Assembly (NCBI GenBank): GCA_963979005.1
Contig: CAXBVF010000002.1
Span: 1-59,936, forward strand
Direction: 5' to 3'
From: UBA6164 sp963979005
GTDB lineage: Bacteria > Patescibacteriota > Gracilibacteria > BD1-5 > UBA6164
Length of the DNA: 59,936 nucleotides
The translations under genes were made by a program, and so were the position numbers. Below the pieces are notes generated by a model. The model was not told where the DNA came from and did no database searches. It was given only the letters and a program-made list of their open reading frames with translations. Of this stretch, positions 1 through 9,826 are shown one piece after another. The number at the start of each line of letters is the position of its first letter. The first letter of the stretch is position 1.

Positions 1-1469
1 TGTTAGATGGAGCTTTTGCATGAACAGTAGAAGCAACTGCAATAGTAGAATGAAATTATAATTGATTAATGTGAAAATCATTAACTTGAGCATCAACATG
101 TTATATGTTAGCATTACCAACAATAGTAGCAAATGATGTATCAAATCCAGATTTGTTACAAATAATGGCAAATGAGAGATTGGTATATAACTGATACAAA
201 AATTTACCAAGTAATTTAAGTACTACAAAATTTGATACAACTGGATGATTTGCATTTGGTTCATGAATTCCACTAGTAGCATATACAGATAATGCTAGTT
301 GTTCAGCATTAACGGATACTACTGATTCAACAGCAAGAGTAGCTCTTGTGAACTGATTGCAAACTGCATATACATCTACAATATTAGAATGAGTATGAGA
401 AGTAGATAAAATAATTAATTTAACAGCCTGAGAAGAAGAAAGTTATGCTGCTAGTTTTGTTAATAATAATTTATGAGGGAAGGTTAAGGTAGAACTTAGA
501 AGTAGTGAAGTAGTTGCATGACCACAAATAGATATTGCTGAATGTACTTCAGCATGATGGTATTGGGAAGCTGATGATGTTTATATTTGATCTACACAGT
601 CTACAAGTTGATTTTGTATATCACCAAGAATATGAGATTTTTGAGATAGTACATGAAATGGTATATCATGGAATTGATGGTGAAATAATGCTTTTTGAGA
701 TTATAATTGATGGGATACAACATCTGTAGATGATACATGAAATTTTGATTCTACAAATTGACAAACTAGAAGATTAGACTCACAGTGATGATATACATGT
801 AAATCACTATGAAGCTCGGCTACAGATTTTGATACGACTGATAATATTACTTGAAGAATGAAGTGGTTAGTTACTAATAAAGTAGACTTAGTTGAATTAC
901 AGGATATAGAATGGATAGTAAATGCTACTCCACCAAATAGTCATCCAATACCTGCATTATATATTGCTGATTGTATAGATGGTGTAAAAGATTTATGAAC
1001 TGATTTAACTTATACTCATAACAATGATATTACTGAAGAAATAACCTATGTAGAATATAATACTGATGAAGCCATCAATAGTTGAACTATTAATTTAACT
1101 AATACTATTTATCAAAATAGGCAAAAATATTTAACCGCATGGACTCAAAAATCAGGTTCTCATCTACCAAGTGCATATACTTATATTTCTGACTGAACTC
1201 CATGATGATGTGAATCTACTAGTTGTGATAATTTAACTTGAATAGTTAGAGGAGAATATCAGAGAGCGTGTGATAATTGATTATTAATTGATTGAGATGA
1301 TAATGTGGATAATGAATGGGTTTGGTTATCTTCTATATGAAGCACTACAGGATGATTTTGGTGAAATTGAGCTCGTATTGTATGATTAGCTAATTGTTGA
1401 AATCAAAGTGATGATAGTGTAGGTTATCGTTGATGAACAGAGTCTGCAAGATTTGTTGTTCGTCCATAA
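1..1469 (+). CDS. Large surface protein, C-terminal part (lectin-like fold), 5' end outside window
   Basis: The open frame runs from the window edge to TAA at 1467-1469 when UGA is glycine; the start lies upstream. The protein is rich in Ser, Thr, Asn, Gly and Cys, typical of exported surface proteins. Its last 120 residues carry a pattern seen in C-type-lectin-like/FISUMP-type modules: SGSHLPSAYTY, then EWVWLSS, then GYRGGTESARFVVRP at the very end. Two earlier segments (IAECTSAGWYWEADDVY and YIADCIDGVKD) may be repeats of the same kind of module. Inference: an extracellular binding or attachment protein. The family assignment is by pattern only. A bidirectional terminator follows directly. 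Confidence 0.7.
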
Positions 1470-1480
1470 TGATATGAAAT

Positions 1481-1518
1481 AAAAAAGAAGTGAAAATAAT
1501 TATTTTCACTTCTTTTTT
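1481..1518. terminator. Bidirectional rho-independent terminator
   Basis: A perfect 19-bp inverted repeat with an A-run on the left and a T-run on the right. It ends the plus-strand surface protein gene and also covers the stop codon of the minus-strand gene 1500-2411. Confidence 0.85.
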
Positions 1519-2411
1519 ATTTCTGATAATCTTCCAGGATTTAATTTAATTTCTTTCATATTTCAAATTTTTTCAGTTTCTTTTCTTAATATATTATTAA
1601 CAGCAACAGCTGTTACTTTCATTCAGTATTTGTTAGATAATTTAATTAATGTATCTTCAAAATCGTCTTCATTTATATATCAGTTAATATCTAAAATATA
1701 TTTAGTTTGAGGCATTGCAAATTTTAATTTAGAATATTCTTCAGCAGAATATTCGTGCTTAGTCTTATCTCTTGAAATTCTATTTAATATTTTTTCTATT
1801 TTTTGAATAGTTTCTATTTTTTCATTCTTTGCTTCAGTCTTTAGTTCTGGATTTTTTGTTCTATCTTTTTCGTCTCTTAAGGGTGTTCTTTCATTCATTT
1901 CTCTTAATTCCCATTTGAAGAAATTTTTGAATAGTCTACTTATAAAATCATAAGTTGTTTTATGTTCTGTATCTCTAATATTGTATTTATCTCTTGTATC
2001 CCATTTCCATGAATGATAAGTAGATGAATCCCATAATAATCTATATTCATTCGAAATATCTGTTGTAGAAATTTGTATATTATAATATAAGTTATATAAG
2101 TATCTTATTGGGTCTAATCAATCTGTTACTTGTTCTCTCATTTTTGATAAAAAATCATATTCTTTTATTGCTTCAGGATTAATTTGTTTTCTATGAATAG
2201 AGTCTTTTGCCCTTATATTAGACTGAGTATGCATTTTATACCTACTAGAAAAACCAGTCATATTTCTCATTCATTTGAATTTTTTCGGGATTTTAACTAG
2301 TTTTGGATGAAATTTTTTATTTTTTAAACAATTATATTTCTCTCTCATTTCTTGAAAAGGTTCTTGAATTTTAATTGTTTCTTGAGTATTGTCTGAATTT
2401 TTTTTAAGCAT
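1500..2411 (-). CDS. Hypothetical protein, 303 aa
   Basis: An ATG at 2409-2411 (reverse) opens a frame of 303 codons ending in TAA inside the terminator hairpin. The protein is highly charged and basic, with no signal peptide or membrane segment. It holds a Lys/Glu-rich helical stretch near residues 170-215 and ends in GRLSEIKKKGK. The segment KYGMKVTAVAVNNILRKE near the C-terminus could be helix-turn-helix-like, but I do not recognise a family. It contains a few UGA glycines, so it is adapted to the local code. It is convergent with the upstream surface gene and lies just downstream of recO on the same strand. Confidence 0.6.
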
Positions 2412-2472
2412 GCTTCATATTATATAATATATTAATATATAATACATGATAAAAATATAAAGTCAATATTAA

Positions 2473-3021
2473 TTATAATTGCTCTAGTTTATTTTCTATT
2501 TCTTCACTTATCCCACTCAATTTTAATATTCTATCTATCTTATTAGAATTTATAAATTTTAGTATTTTAGCAACTGTAGAATTTGAATTATTCTCATTTA
2601 ACTCTCAAAAAATAGATATAATTTTAAGTCTAGTTAAAACTAATTTAGTTGCATTCATTTCTAGATTGCTATTTATTGTTTCTAATAATTCAAATAATTC
2701 ATAAATAGGGGCTCAAGTAGGTATTTTTTTATGAATGATCGATAGTATTACTAAATAATTATTTAGTTCTTTAAAACTTTTATTTTCTCTGTTGTATTCA
2801 GATAATATTTTGATATTTCTTATTTTGTGAATTGATATATTTTCTTTTGTTGTTATTTCAAAATTCACTAAATAGCCTAAATCTAGAGCTTTTTCTTTTT
2901 TACTTATTTTTTTATTGCATAATATTTTTCAATATTCTTTTGTGAAAATTGTGTACAGAAATTCTCAAGGCTTAGTTTTTGTAAGCTTAAGAATGATTCA
3001 TTTAGTTTTAAATATTGACAT
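2473..3021 (-). CDS. recO: DNA repair protein RecO (short form)
   Basis: RecO helps RecR load RecA on SSB-coated single-stranded DNA and anneals complementary strands. The N-terminus MSIFKTKGIILKLTKTKPGE followed by FTKEYGKIL is the typical RecO OB-fold start, and the C-terminus is helical as in the family. The protein is 182 aa, against about 240 in most bacteria, and has no Cys4 zinc site in the C-terminal part. UGA glycines occur at conserved positions, including the G of KEYGK. The start is the ATG giving this N-terminus; TAA codons lie just upstream. It is divergent from the gene at 3108. Confidence 0.85.
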
Positions 3022-3107
3022 TTTTTATATTATTTATAATTTTTTATTGATATATACGAAATATGATTATAATGTAGCTATAAATTTAATATTTTCAACA
3101 AATAATT

Positions 3108-3506
3108 ATGGCAGATAACCAAATAACAGAACAGGAGGTAGATTCTATTGTTTTAGATTTGTTAAATCTTCATTCAGAAGAAGTAAAAGTTGATGCTCAG
3201 GATTTTCTAGATTTACTGAAATTTAGTTTATCTCTAAATACTATGGAAAAAAAGAGAGTAGTTGATGCGGTTCCTACTTTGTCTCAATTTCAATTTGATG
3301 AATTAACTAAGGTATTTTCAGAAGAAAGAACAAAATTTAAAGATTTAGCTAAAGAACATCCAGATGATATAAAAAAACTTGTAGCTAAACAACAAGCTGA
3401 ATGGATAGAACTAGGGGATAAATACAAAGCTGAACAAGAAAATAGTAAAGTAGAATGAGAACATAAAGATAAAATAGATGATATTAAGGCGGGGTTAGGA
3501 TTATAA
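3108..3506 (+). CDS. Hypothetical helical protein, 132 aa
   Basis: The ATG at 3108 is the first start after the divergent spacer with recO. The product is acidic and almost entirely alpha-helical by composition, without membrane segments or cysteines. One UGA glycine (3456-3458) joins the main part to the C-terminal KDKIDDIKAGLGL. It begins an operon with the pseudouridine synthase (9-bp gap) and a small lipoprotein. No family is recognised. Confidence 0.75.
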
Positions 3507-3515
3507 AATAAATAA

Positions 3516-4454
3516 ATGATATATAATTTTTGTGTAATAACTGATAAAGCAAAAAGAGTAGATATGTACTTATCTACTCTTTTTAATGATTTTTCAAGAA
3601 GTTATATCCAAAAAATGATTGATAGAGAACAGGTCTCTGTGAATGGAAAATCAATTTCAAAAAATCTAAAAATAAAGAATAAGGATGAGCTTAAAATAGA
3701 AATAATTATAGAAAAACTTGATGAAATAGAAGCAGAAAAAATGGATTTTGATATAGTTTTTGAGGATTCAGAAATTTTGGTTTTGAATAAAGAAGCTGGA
3801 ATAAATGTTCACCCAGTTCCATGAGAAAATTGAAATAAAAATACACTTGTAAATTGAGTATTATATCACTGTAAAGATAACTTACCTAGTATTTGATGAG
3901 TAAATAGACCAGGTATTGTTCATAGACTTGATAAGGATACTTCAGGGCTAATTATGATAGCAAAGTCTGATATAATGATGAATTATTTGGCTGATACGAT
4001 TAAAAATAGAGAAATAGATAAGTATTATTTAGCAATTGTGAACTGAAAAATAAAGGATAGTGAAATAAAAATAGAATCATTTATTTGAAGAGATCCAAAT
4101 AATAGATTAAAAATGACTACACTTAATCCTGTTAACCCAAAAATAGCAATTACTTACTGAGAAGTATTAGAATATATTGATAACAAATATACTCTACTAA
4201 AAGTAAAAATAGAAACATGAAGAACTCATCAAATAAGGGTTCATTTAGCTAGTATAGGTTACCCTATATTGTGAGATAAAACTTATTGAAATATAAGAGT
4301 GAACAAAGAAATGGCAACTAGATATCAACTTCATAGACAAGCTCTACATGCTTGGCAACTTGATTTAAAATTATATTGAAAAGATATTAATTTTAAGGCA
4401 GACTTAAAAGATGATATGAAAAGAATGGTAGAAAGTTTAAATATTAACTTATAA
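3516..4454 (+). CDS. rluD: RluA-family 23S rRNA/tRNA pseudouridine synthase
   Basis: Isomerises specific uridines in structured RNA to pseudouridine. The 312-aa protein starts with an S4-like RNA-binding domain (about residues 12-70, with SRSYIQKMIDREQVSVNGK) followed by the catalytic domain. The RluA motif HRLDKDTSGL (about residue 140) carries the catalytic Asp, and ETGRTHQIRVHL is the second conserved motif. Several invariant glycines are UGA. The length matches RluD/RluA proteins. The symbol is tentative because RluA, RluC and RluD cannot be told apart here. It is cotranscribed with the flanking small genes. Confidence 0.9.
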
Positions 4455-4458
4455 AATC

Positions 4459-4671
4459 ATGAAAAAAATATTTATATTATTGTTAATTGTTTTTACTATT
4501 ATTTCTTGTACAGAAAATGATAAATGAGAAAATGTAGCTGAAGAATCAGTTAGAATAGTAGATGAATATGTAGATACACTCGAAACTAGTGTAGGAGATG
4601 CTAGAGCTGTAAAAGAATTAATAGAGTGAGGACAAAATAATCTAGAAAAAGAGTTAAATAGTATTTATTAA
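4459..4671 (+). CDS. Small predicted lipoprotein, 70 aa
   Basis: The N-terminus MKKIFILLLIVFTIISC is a lipoprotein signal peptide with a lipobox ending at Cys17. The remaining 53 residues are acidic and helical. It starts 4 bp after the pseudouridine synthase stop and ends at a terminator. No function is recognised. Similar tiny lipoproteins are often found only by their signal. Confidence 0.75.
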
Positions 4672-4715
4672 AAACAAAAAAAGATAATTTAATCAAATTA
4701 TCTTTTTTTGTTTTT
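4670..4715. terminator. Bidirectional terminator
   Basis: A 21-bp perfect inverted repeat around a 4-nt loop, with A-rich and T-rich flanks. It ends the 3108-4671 operon. Confidence 0.85.
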
Positions 4716-4720
4716 ATATT

Positions 4721-4767
4721 TCTCCCTTTTCCAAAGGGAGTACCGAGGAACGAGGGGAGGGATTAGA
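4721..4767. repeat. GC-rich palindromic repeat, copy A
   Basis: The element begins with TCTCCCTTTTCCAAAGGGAG and ends with GGGGAGGGATTAGA. It shares both ends with copy B at 22167-22210, and it is far richer in GC than its surroundings. It lies between the terminator and the 3' end of pilC. Confidence 0.8.
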
Positions 4768-4783
4768 ATTTAAGTACAACTTT

Positions 4784-5902
4784 TTATATAACATTAACCA
4801 TATTAAAGAATGGTAGCATAATTGCCATTATAAGTGTTCAAATTATTCATCAAACAACTACTATAACTATTGGTTCTATGGCCGTTTGCATATTTTTTAC
4901 TAGCTCATCTATTTGTTTTGAGTATTTAATAGATATTTTTGTAAGTAGACTAGATAATTTTCATGTTTCTTCTCATATTTTTATAACTGATGCTAGCTCA
5001 ATAGGGAATAAAAAGTTTTCTTTTCAGCTTTGAATATCTTCTATTCACATACAAGTACTTAATGCCTGTCATCTAGAAACACTAGCTATTATTTGTTGTA
5101 ATTCCTTCTCATAATAATCATTTTCTAGAGCTCTAGAACTTATTTCTAATGATTTATTGATTATAACTCAACTTGTTAATAATATTCCAAGACTAGATGT
5201 GAATAAGCTTAAAATCTTTTTTTGAATTAATGGTCAAAAAATTGGAATATGTAAAATAAATCTATCATAATATATTTTTGTTTTTTTATGTTTTCTAAAA
5301 ATATTAAATGCAGTTATAAATATGATTATTCATATAATAATTGCTGAAATATTTTCTTGTAAAAAATTAGATATATTTATTACACTTTGAGTTAAGTCAG
5401 GTAGATTTACTTTAGCATCTTTGTACATATCCGTTATTTTTGGTATAACATATACCATAAATACAACAATCATAGCAATAGATAGGCTAACAATTACCAT
5501 AGGATAAATAAGAGCTCAGATTATTTTACTTTTTAGTTCACGTGATTTTTCTTCTTTTACTTTTATTGTTTCTATAGAATCTCATAATTTTCCGGTAACT
5601 TCTCACATTTCAATTATAGATAGATCGAATATATTAAATATATTTTTGTAATTAGCGAAGATTTCTTTTAAATTTGATCCAGAATTTAATCATGTTATGA
5701 AGTTATTAATCAATTGCTTATTTTTTTTATCTTTTGTTTGGTACATTATTATTTTGAAACTATTTATCAGAGGGATACCAGAATTTAATAGATTTGATAA
5801 TTGCTCCAAAAGATTAATTTTTTCTTTTGAGCTGATTTTTATTGAATATGTAGCTTTTTTTTGTGAAAATAAGTCTTTTATTTTCTCTAAGATATTATTC
5901 AT
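4784..5902 (-). CDS. pilC: Type II secretion / type IV pilus inner-membrane platform protein (PilC/GspF)
   Basis: PilC is the membrane platform that works with the assembly ATPases to build or retract type IV pili. The 372-aa protein has two T2SSF-type helical domains. The first (EKINLLEQLSNLLNSGIPL) lies near residues 25-140. The second (LFTSSLGILLTSGVIINKSLE) lies near 225-345. Three membrane segments are present, one of them at the C-terminus. SIIEMGEVTGKL and SVIKIGEETGKL are the repeated GE.tG signatures of the family. No other pilus genes are nearby, so the remainder of the system must lie elsewhere. Confidence 0.9.
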
Positions 5903-6008
5903 TTTTTATTATTCATTATTCACTACTATTATTCTATCATTTTTCTTGAATTATTTCAAAAAAAGCTATAATAAAGCTATAATTTTATGTATTTATTTTT
6001 AAAAAACT

Positions 6009-6431
6009 ATGTTTAAATTATTTTGAGTATCAAATGATGAAGAAGTTGTAGAGTTGGATGAGGAAATCAATATGAATGATGAATTAGAAGATGAGGTATG
6101 ACAGGTTGCTGTAGATATACTAGAAACTCCATATGAACTAATCATTTTAGCACCAATTGCTTGAATAGAACTAGAAGATGTAGACCTATCATTTAATAAA
6201 AGTGTATTATCTATTAAATGATATAGAACAAAACCAGAAATATATTCAAGTGATATAACTGTTAGAAATAATGAATGTTTTTGGTGAAAATTTGTAAGAA
6301 ATATAATAATGCCTGAAAATCTTGATTTTGATAATATAAAAGCAAGTTTAGAAAATAATTTGCTTATAGTTACAATCCAAAAATTGCAATTTTCTTCTAA
6401 AAGTATTAAAATAGATAGAGTAGAAATGTAA
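6009..6431 (+). CDS. Hsp20/alpha-crystallin-type small heat shock protein
   Basis: An ATP-independent holdase family. After an acidic N-terminus (residues 1-40), the 140-aa protein shows the beta-strand pattern of the alpha-crystallin domain: YELIILAPIAGIELEDVDLS, then GKFVRNIIMPENLDFDNIKA and ENNLLIVTIQK. The F.R...P..vd...I.A..enG.L.v.i pattern of the family is visible, with the usual N-G-L replaced by N-N-L. It is the first gene of an operon with the YtxH-like and secreted proteins. Confidence 0.8.
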
Positions 6432-6439
6432 ATAATAAT

Positions 6440-6482
6440 TTCCCCCTCAATGAGGGGGATGTCTGAAAGACAGGGGGAGTTT
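6440..6482. repeat. GC-rich palindromic repeat, copy C
   Basis: Two small hairpins in a row: CCCCCTCAATGAGGGGG, then GATGTCTGAAAGACAG followed by GGGGAG. The second hairpin recurs in copy D at 23570-23615. It sits in the hsp20-YtxH spacer. Confidence 0.8.
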
Positions 6483-6502
6483 TAATTATTAAACAATAAA
6501 AA

Positions 6503-6733
6503 GTGTTTTTTAGAAAGAAAAAAGTAGAATCTCATGCTAAAAAAATTGATAAATTAATTACTTGATTAATTATTGGTTGAGCTGTTGCTTCTATGATAGG
6601 TTTATCAAAAACTGATAAATGACAAGAAATAACTGAAAATATAAAAGGTGAATGATGAAAAATTGCAAAAAAATCTTACAAGGTTTTTTGAAAAGTTTTA
6701 GTAGGAGCATTAAAAATATTTAATAAAAAATAG
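6503..6733 (+). CDS. YtxH-like small membrane/stress protein, 76 aa
   Basis: The only usable start is GTG at 6503, preceded in frame by TAA. The protein has a basic N-terminus, one Gly/Ala-rich membrane segment (LITGLIIGGAVASMIGLSK) and a basic amphipathic tail (KGEGGKIAKKSYKVFGK). This is the layout of YtxH-domain (general-stress) proteins. It lies in an operon with hsp20, which fits a stress role. The exact function of YtxH proteins is unknown. Confidence 0.65.
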
Positions 6734-6738
6734 TATTT

Positions 6739-7416
6739 ATGGGAATATATAAATTTATTATATTTTTATCTGTAGTATGATTATTTTGTATAAATAATAG
6801 CTATGCTGAATGATGTAAATATAGTTCTGAAATAACAGAATGTAAAGAGGCTAATACAAACTGAACAGTAAAAAGTATAGAAGATTTTGTATGTATAACG
6901 GGAACAAGTGAGAAAATTGCATATCAAATTATTTTAGATAAAGAGTTTTCTGAAGTAGATAAAGAAATGGATGAGTTTATAGAGATTTTAGATAAAAACA
7001 AAAATACTTATTTTTGAGTAGATAGACAAAAAACTTATATTGATGGAATAAATGATATTCATGCTGCAAAAGATTATTTTTATAATGCCTATAAAAACTT
7101 ATGTTGAATTAATATAGTTAATGAGCTAACTGCATGTACAGAAACTGGGAATACATCAATCAGAAATGCTAGTAATTACTTCAAAGAATGAGATTGTATG
7201 TTACTTGTTGAAAAAAAGCTAGAAATATTTGATGATGTAACTTTTGCAGTTTTAATGCTTAATAAAGAACAGATAAAAGCAGATGATAAAAAAATATATG
7301 ATCAATGACAGAGAAAAAATTATAATGTATTACTAGATATAATGATGATAAATTTATGATATTTAGAAAGAATATGGAATAAATGGCCAATGAGCTTAGC
7401 AAATCCAATGAGATAA
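6739..7416 (+). CDS. Secreted cysteine-containing protein, 225 aa
   Basis: Begins with a signal peptide (MGIYKFIIFLSVVGLFCINN, cleavage after SYA). The mature part is helical and acidic and holds about eight Cys, some spaced as pairs (CKYSSEITEC), which suggests disulfide bonds and an extracytoplasmic location. It starts 5 bp after the YtxH-like gene and ends at a terminator. No family is recognised. Confidence 0.7.
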
Positions 7417-7452
7417 AAAAAGAAGAAGAGTTTAACTCTTCTTCTTTTTTTT
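7415..7452. terminator. Bidirectional terminator
   Basis: A 17-18 bp inverted repeat flanked by A- and T-runs between convergent genes. The stop codon of the minus-strand gene (7432-7434) lies in its loop. Confidence 0.85.
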
Positions 7453-8853
7453 CTTTTTAACTCTTTTATCGTTTTGTTTTGTTCCACAATATGGACAGAT
7501 TTTCATATCTTCCTTTAGTTTTTCTTCACATTTTATACAATAAACTCTCTTTTTTCTCAATAAAATTAATAGAAGTAACCATAAGAATGCGACAACTATA
7601 ATAAATAATCATGCACATATGAAAGCGTAAGGATTTAGTCAAACATATCTTTCCTTATAATCTATATAAAACTCTTCTGCTGAACTAAATTCTACTAGTT
7701 CTCAGTCTTTATTAAAATAAGAAATATCTATATAAGCATTAACTTTTTCATGATTAACTCTTTCATTTATTCTTTCCCAAGGCATCAAATATCAAATATC
7801 ATCAATATTTTTTCTAGAATAATATTCTTCAGGAGTCCAGTATTTAATTACTTGTTTTCAGTTTTCATCATATCCTTCATAAGGAAATCATTTCCATTCA
7901 ATATCAAATTTTCTTTCCTGTCCAGGTAAAACATTTCACTGATCATCATTTATAGGAAGATAATCTACAACTTTTTCTCATATTACAGCTCAATGTTCAT
8001 TTTTAATTAATTCTTTTCAAACTCATTTTATCTGATTTCAGTCTTCATCAATTAAAGTTATTTGTCATTCTGGAACTAAATGAGTATTTCATTCATTTAT
8101 AAATGGTATTTCAAAATTTATATTAAAATCATCAGGATTTTGATTTTCTTCATCATCTAAGTTTAAATCATCTATATTTTCATCTATTTCATCATCATCA
8201 TCAAAGAAGTTATCAATACATTTTCAATCATATCTACTTGCTGTTAAGTCTACAAATGGACAATCATCCGGTTCTTGAGCACTTTCTCATCATCACCATC
8301 AAGTTCATCATCAACCTCAACCTGTTATATCAGCATCTCAGACATCTCATTCTGTAACAATTTCTCAATCTACATTTATTAGTACTAATATACAGTAATC
8401 TACATTTATTGCTACATTTCATGTTGTTGAACCTTCTGAATTATTATTTTTAAAACATACAGCTCAGTAATGTCATCATGGACTAGCATCATTTGGTACT
8501 TGAATAGCAAATTGAATTTCTTTTTCTTCTCCAGGTAGAATAGTAAATTCATCTATATTTATAGTAATCCATGTAGAAAGCTCTTGGTCAGGATAAACAA
8601 GTTCACTTTTTCTTACAATATTAGGTACTCAAGTTGATCAATTAGCTTGAAAATCAGTTTTAGTAGTTTTTAGGGTTACTCATGTACTACCATTATTCCT
8701 TATCATTGCAGTTTCAAAAATTGTAGATCAAGTTTGAGTATCAAGTTCAAATTTTATTGGGGAAACAGTAAAATTTATAGCTGCATGGCTAGAGTTATTT
8801 AGAAATAAATAAGAAAAAATTATTATAAAAAATATTATTTTTAGTTTGTTCAT
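7432..8853 (-). CDS. Membrane-anchored surface protein with N-terminal Ig-like domains and C-terminal zinc ribbon, 473 aa
   Basis: The signal peptide (MNKLKIIFFIIIFSYLFLNN) leads into a beta-sandwich region (about 25-190). Its pattern AINFTVSPIKFELD ... LPGEEKEIQFAIQVPNDASPGGHYGAV is like DUF916/COG1470 proteins that partner WxL surface proteins. A Gly-run encoded mostly by UGA and an acidic Asp/Glu linker follow. Near the C-terminus is one membrane helix (FICAGLFIIVVAFLWLLLIL), then a cytoplasmic four-Cys zinc ribbon (C..C and KICPYCGTK) and a Lys tail. It looks like the membrane anchor of the surface locus extending to 14.0 kb. Partner identity is inferred. Confidence 0.75.
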
Positions 8854-8889
8854 AAAGTATAGTTTACATTAAAATATTTATTACTTATA

Positions 8890-8917
8890 TTTATATCTAA
8901 AAATGCTTAAATATCAA
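8890..8917 (-). promoter_or_regulatory. Sigma-70-like promoter for the 7432-8853 gene
   Basis: Read on the minus strand: -35 TTGATA (8912-8917), 16-bp spacer, -10 TATAAA (8890-8895). It lies 37 bp upstream of the ATG. Confidence 0.55.
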
Positions 8918-8934
8918 AAAAAAACAGCACAAAA

Positions 8935-8963
8935 AAAAGAATCTAGATTAACTAGATTCTTTT
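8935..8963 (-). terminator. Terminator of the small surface protein gene
   Basis: Inverted repeat GAATCTAG / CTAGATTC extended by A/T runs. It lies just beyond the stop of the 8983-9684 gene on the minus strand. Confidence 0.75.
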
Positions 8964-8982
8964 AAAATTTTCTTTTTTAAAA

Positions 8983-9684
8983 TTAGAAGTTACCTACAAC
9001 AGTAAATGTTACATTATCTTCATAATCTCATGCTGCAGTTTCAGTAACTGAAGTTGCTGATACAATAAATTCTAAATCATCAACTGCATTAGTATTTTCA
9101 GCTTTATTAGTTGAATATATAATATGTTCAAATGCATTTTCATTTATTTCAGTTGCAGCTAATACTGTACCTACAGTAAAGGCTGGAGAACTAGAATCAT
9201 CAACAACATTTGCTACTGATTCAAATGTATATGATTCATCAACACCATCATCAAAACCAACATCTTGGTTATCTTGAATTTTTAATGTAGGATCACTAGT
9301 ATTTGTTAATCAACCACTACCAGATCTAGCAGTAATAGAAACACCCGCTTTAGCGTTAGTACCTATTTCAATAAATAATGAACCAGTAGAAGCTACACTA
9401 GCAACTAATGTTCCTAAATCAATAGTACCTGTAGAAATTTCCATAGTTAAAGTAGGTAATACCTTAGCCTTAATTGAAATTCCTGATACTGTACCAGTTG
9501 CAGTTCCTGGAAATAAATCATCCCAGATAATTGCAGAATCGAATCCACCTGTACCAGTTACAGAACCTGTACCAATTTGAGAGGCAGCATATGTATTATT
9601 TAATGCTCAACCTAATGAACTAGTTGCTGCAATGGCAACTACTCAAGCTATAGCAATAGCTTTTTTTATTTTTGTTTTTATCAT
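8983..9684 (-). CDS. Small exported beta-rich surface protein, 233 aa
   Basis: N-terminal signal peptide (MIKTKIKKAIAIAGVVAIAA, cleavage near NTYA). The mature protein is Thr/Ser/Gly/Asp-rich and predicted all-beta, with no cysteines. The motifs STGTIDLGTL and TAAGDYEDNVTFTVVGNF at the C-terminus resemble the last domain of the neighbouring 1402-aa protein (TGSIDIGDLENG and QAAGDYEGLIKFG). This is the layout of WxL-like or pilin-like secreted domains, but no W-x-L motif is present. It has its own promoter, with a palindrome over the -35, and its own terminator. Probably an abundant surface component. Confidence 0.75.
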
Positions 9685-9700
9685 AGCGTTTTTGCTTATG

Positions 9701-9730
9701 AATATAAAATACTGTTTGTATGCATACAAA
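9701..9730 (-). promoter_or_regulatory. Promoter overlapped by a 16-bp palindrome
   Basis: On the minus strand: -35 TTGTAT (9724-9729), 17-bp spacer, -10 TATATT (9701-9706). The -35 lies within the perfect palindrome TTTGTATGCATACAAA (9715-9730), a likely repressor operator for the surface protein gene 8983-9684. Confidence 0.55.
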
Positions 9731-9794
9731 AAACTAAATAAGTTTTCTATCAAACATATATATTGTAACACACTTATTTTTAATTTGTCAAAAA

Positions 9795-9826
9795 AAAAAG
9801 ACTACTTTGAGTTAAGTAGTCTTTTT
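9795..9826 (-). terminator. Terminator of the giant surface protein gene
   Basis: A 13-bp inverted repeat (AAAAAGACTACTT and its complement) around a 6-nt loop. It overlaps the stop codon of the 9825-14033 gene. Confidence 0.8.

Noticed and set aside
8983..9684. WxL-domain protein
   Set aside because: Context and strand pattern are similar, but no W-x-L motif is present.
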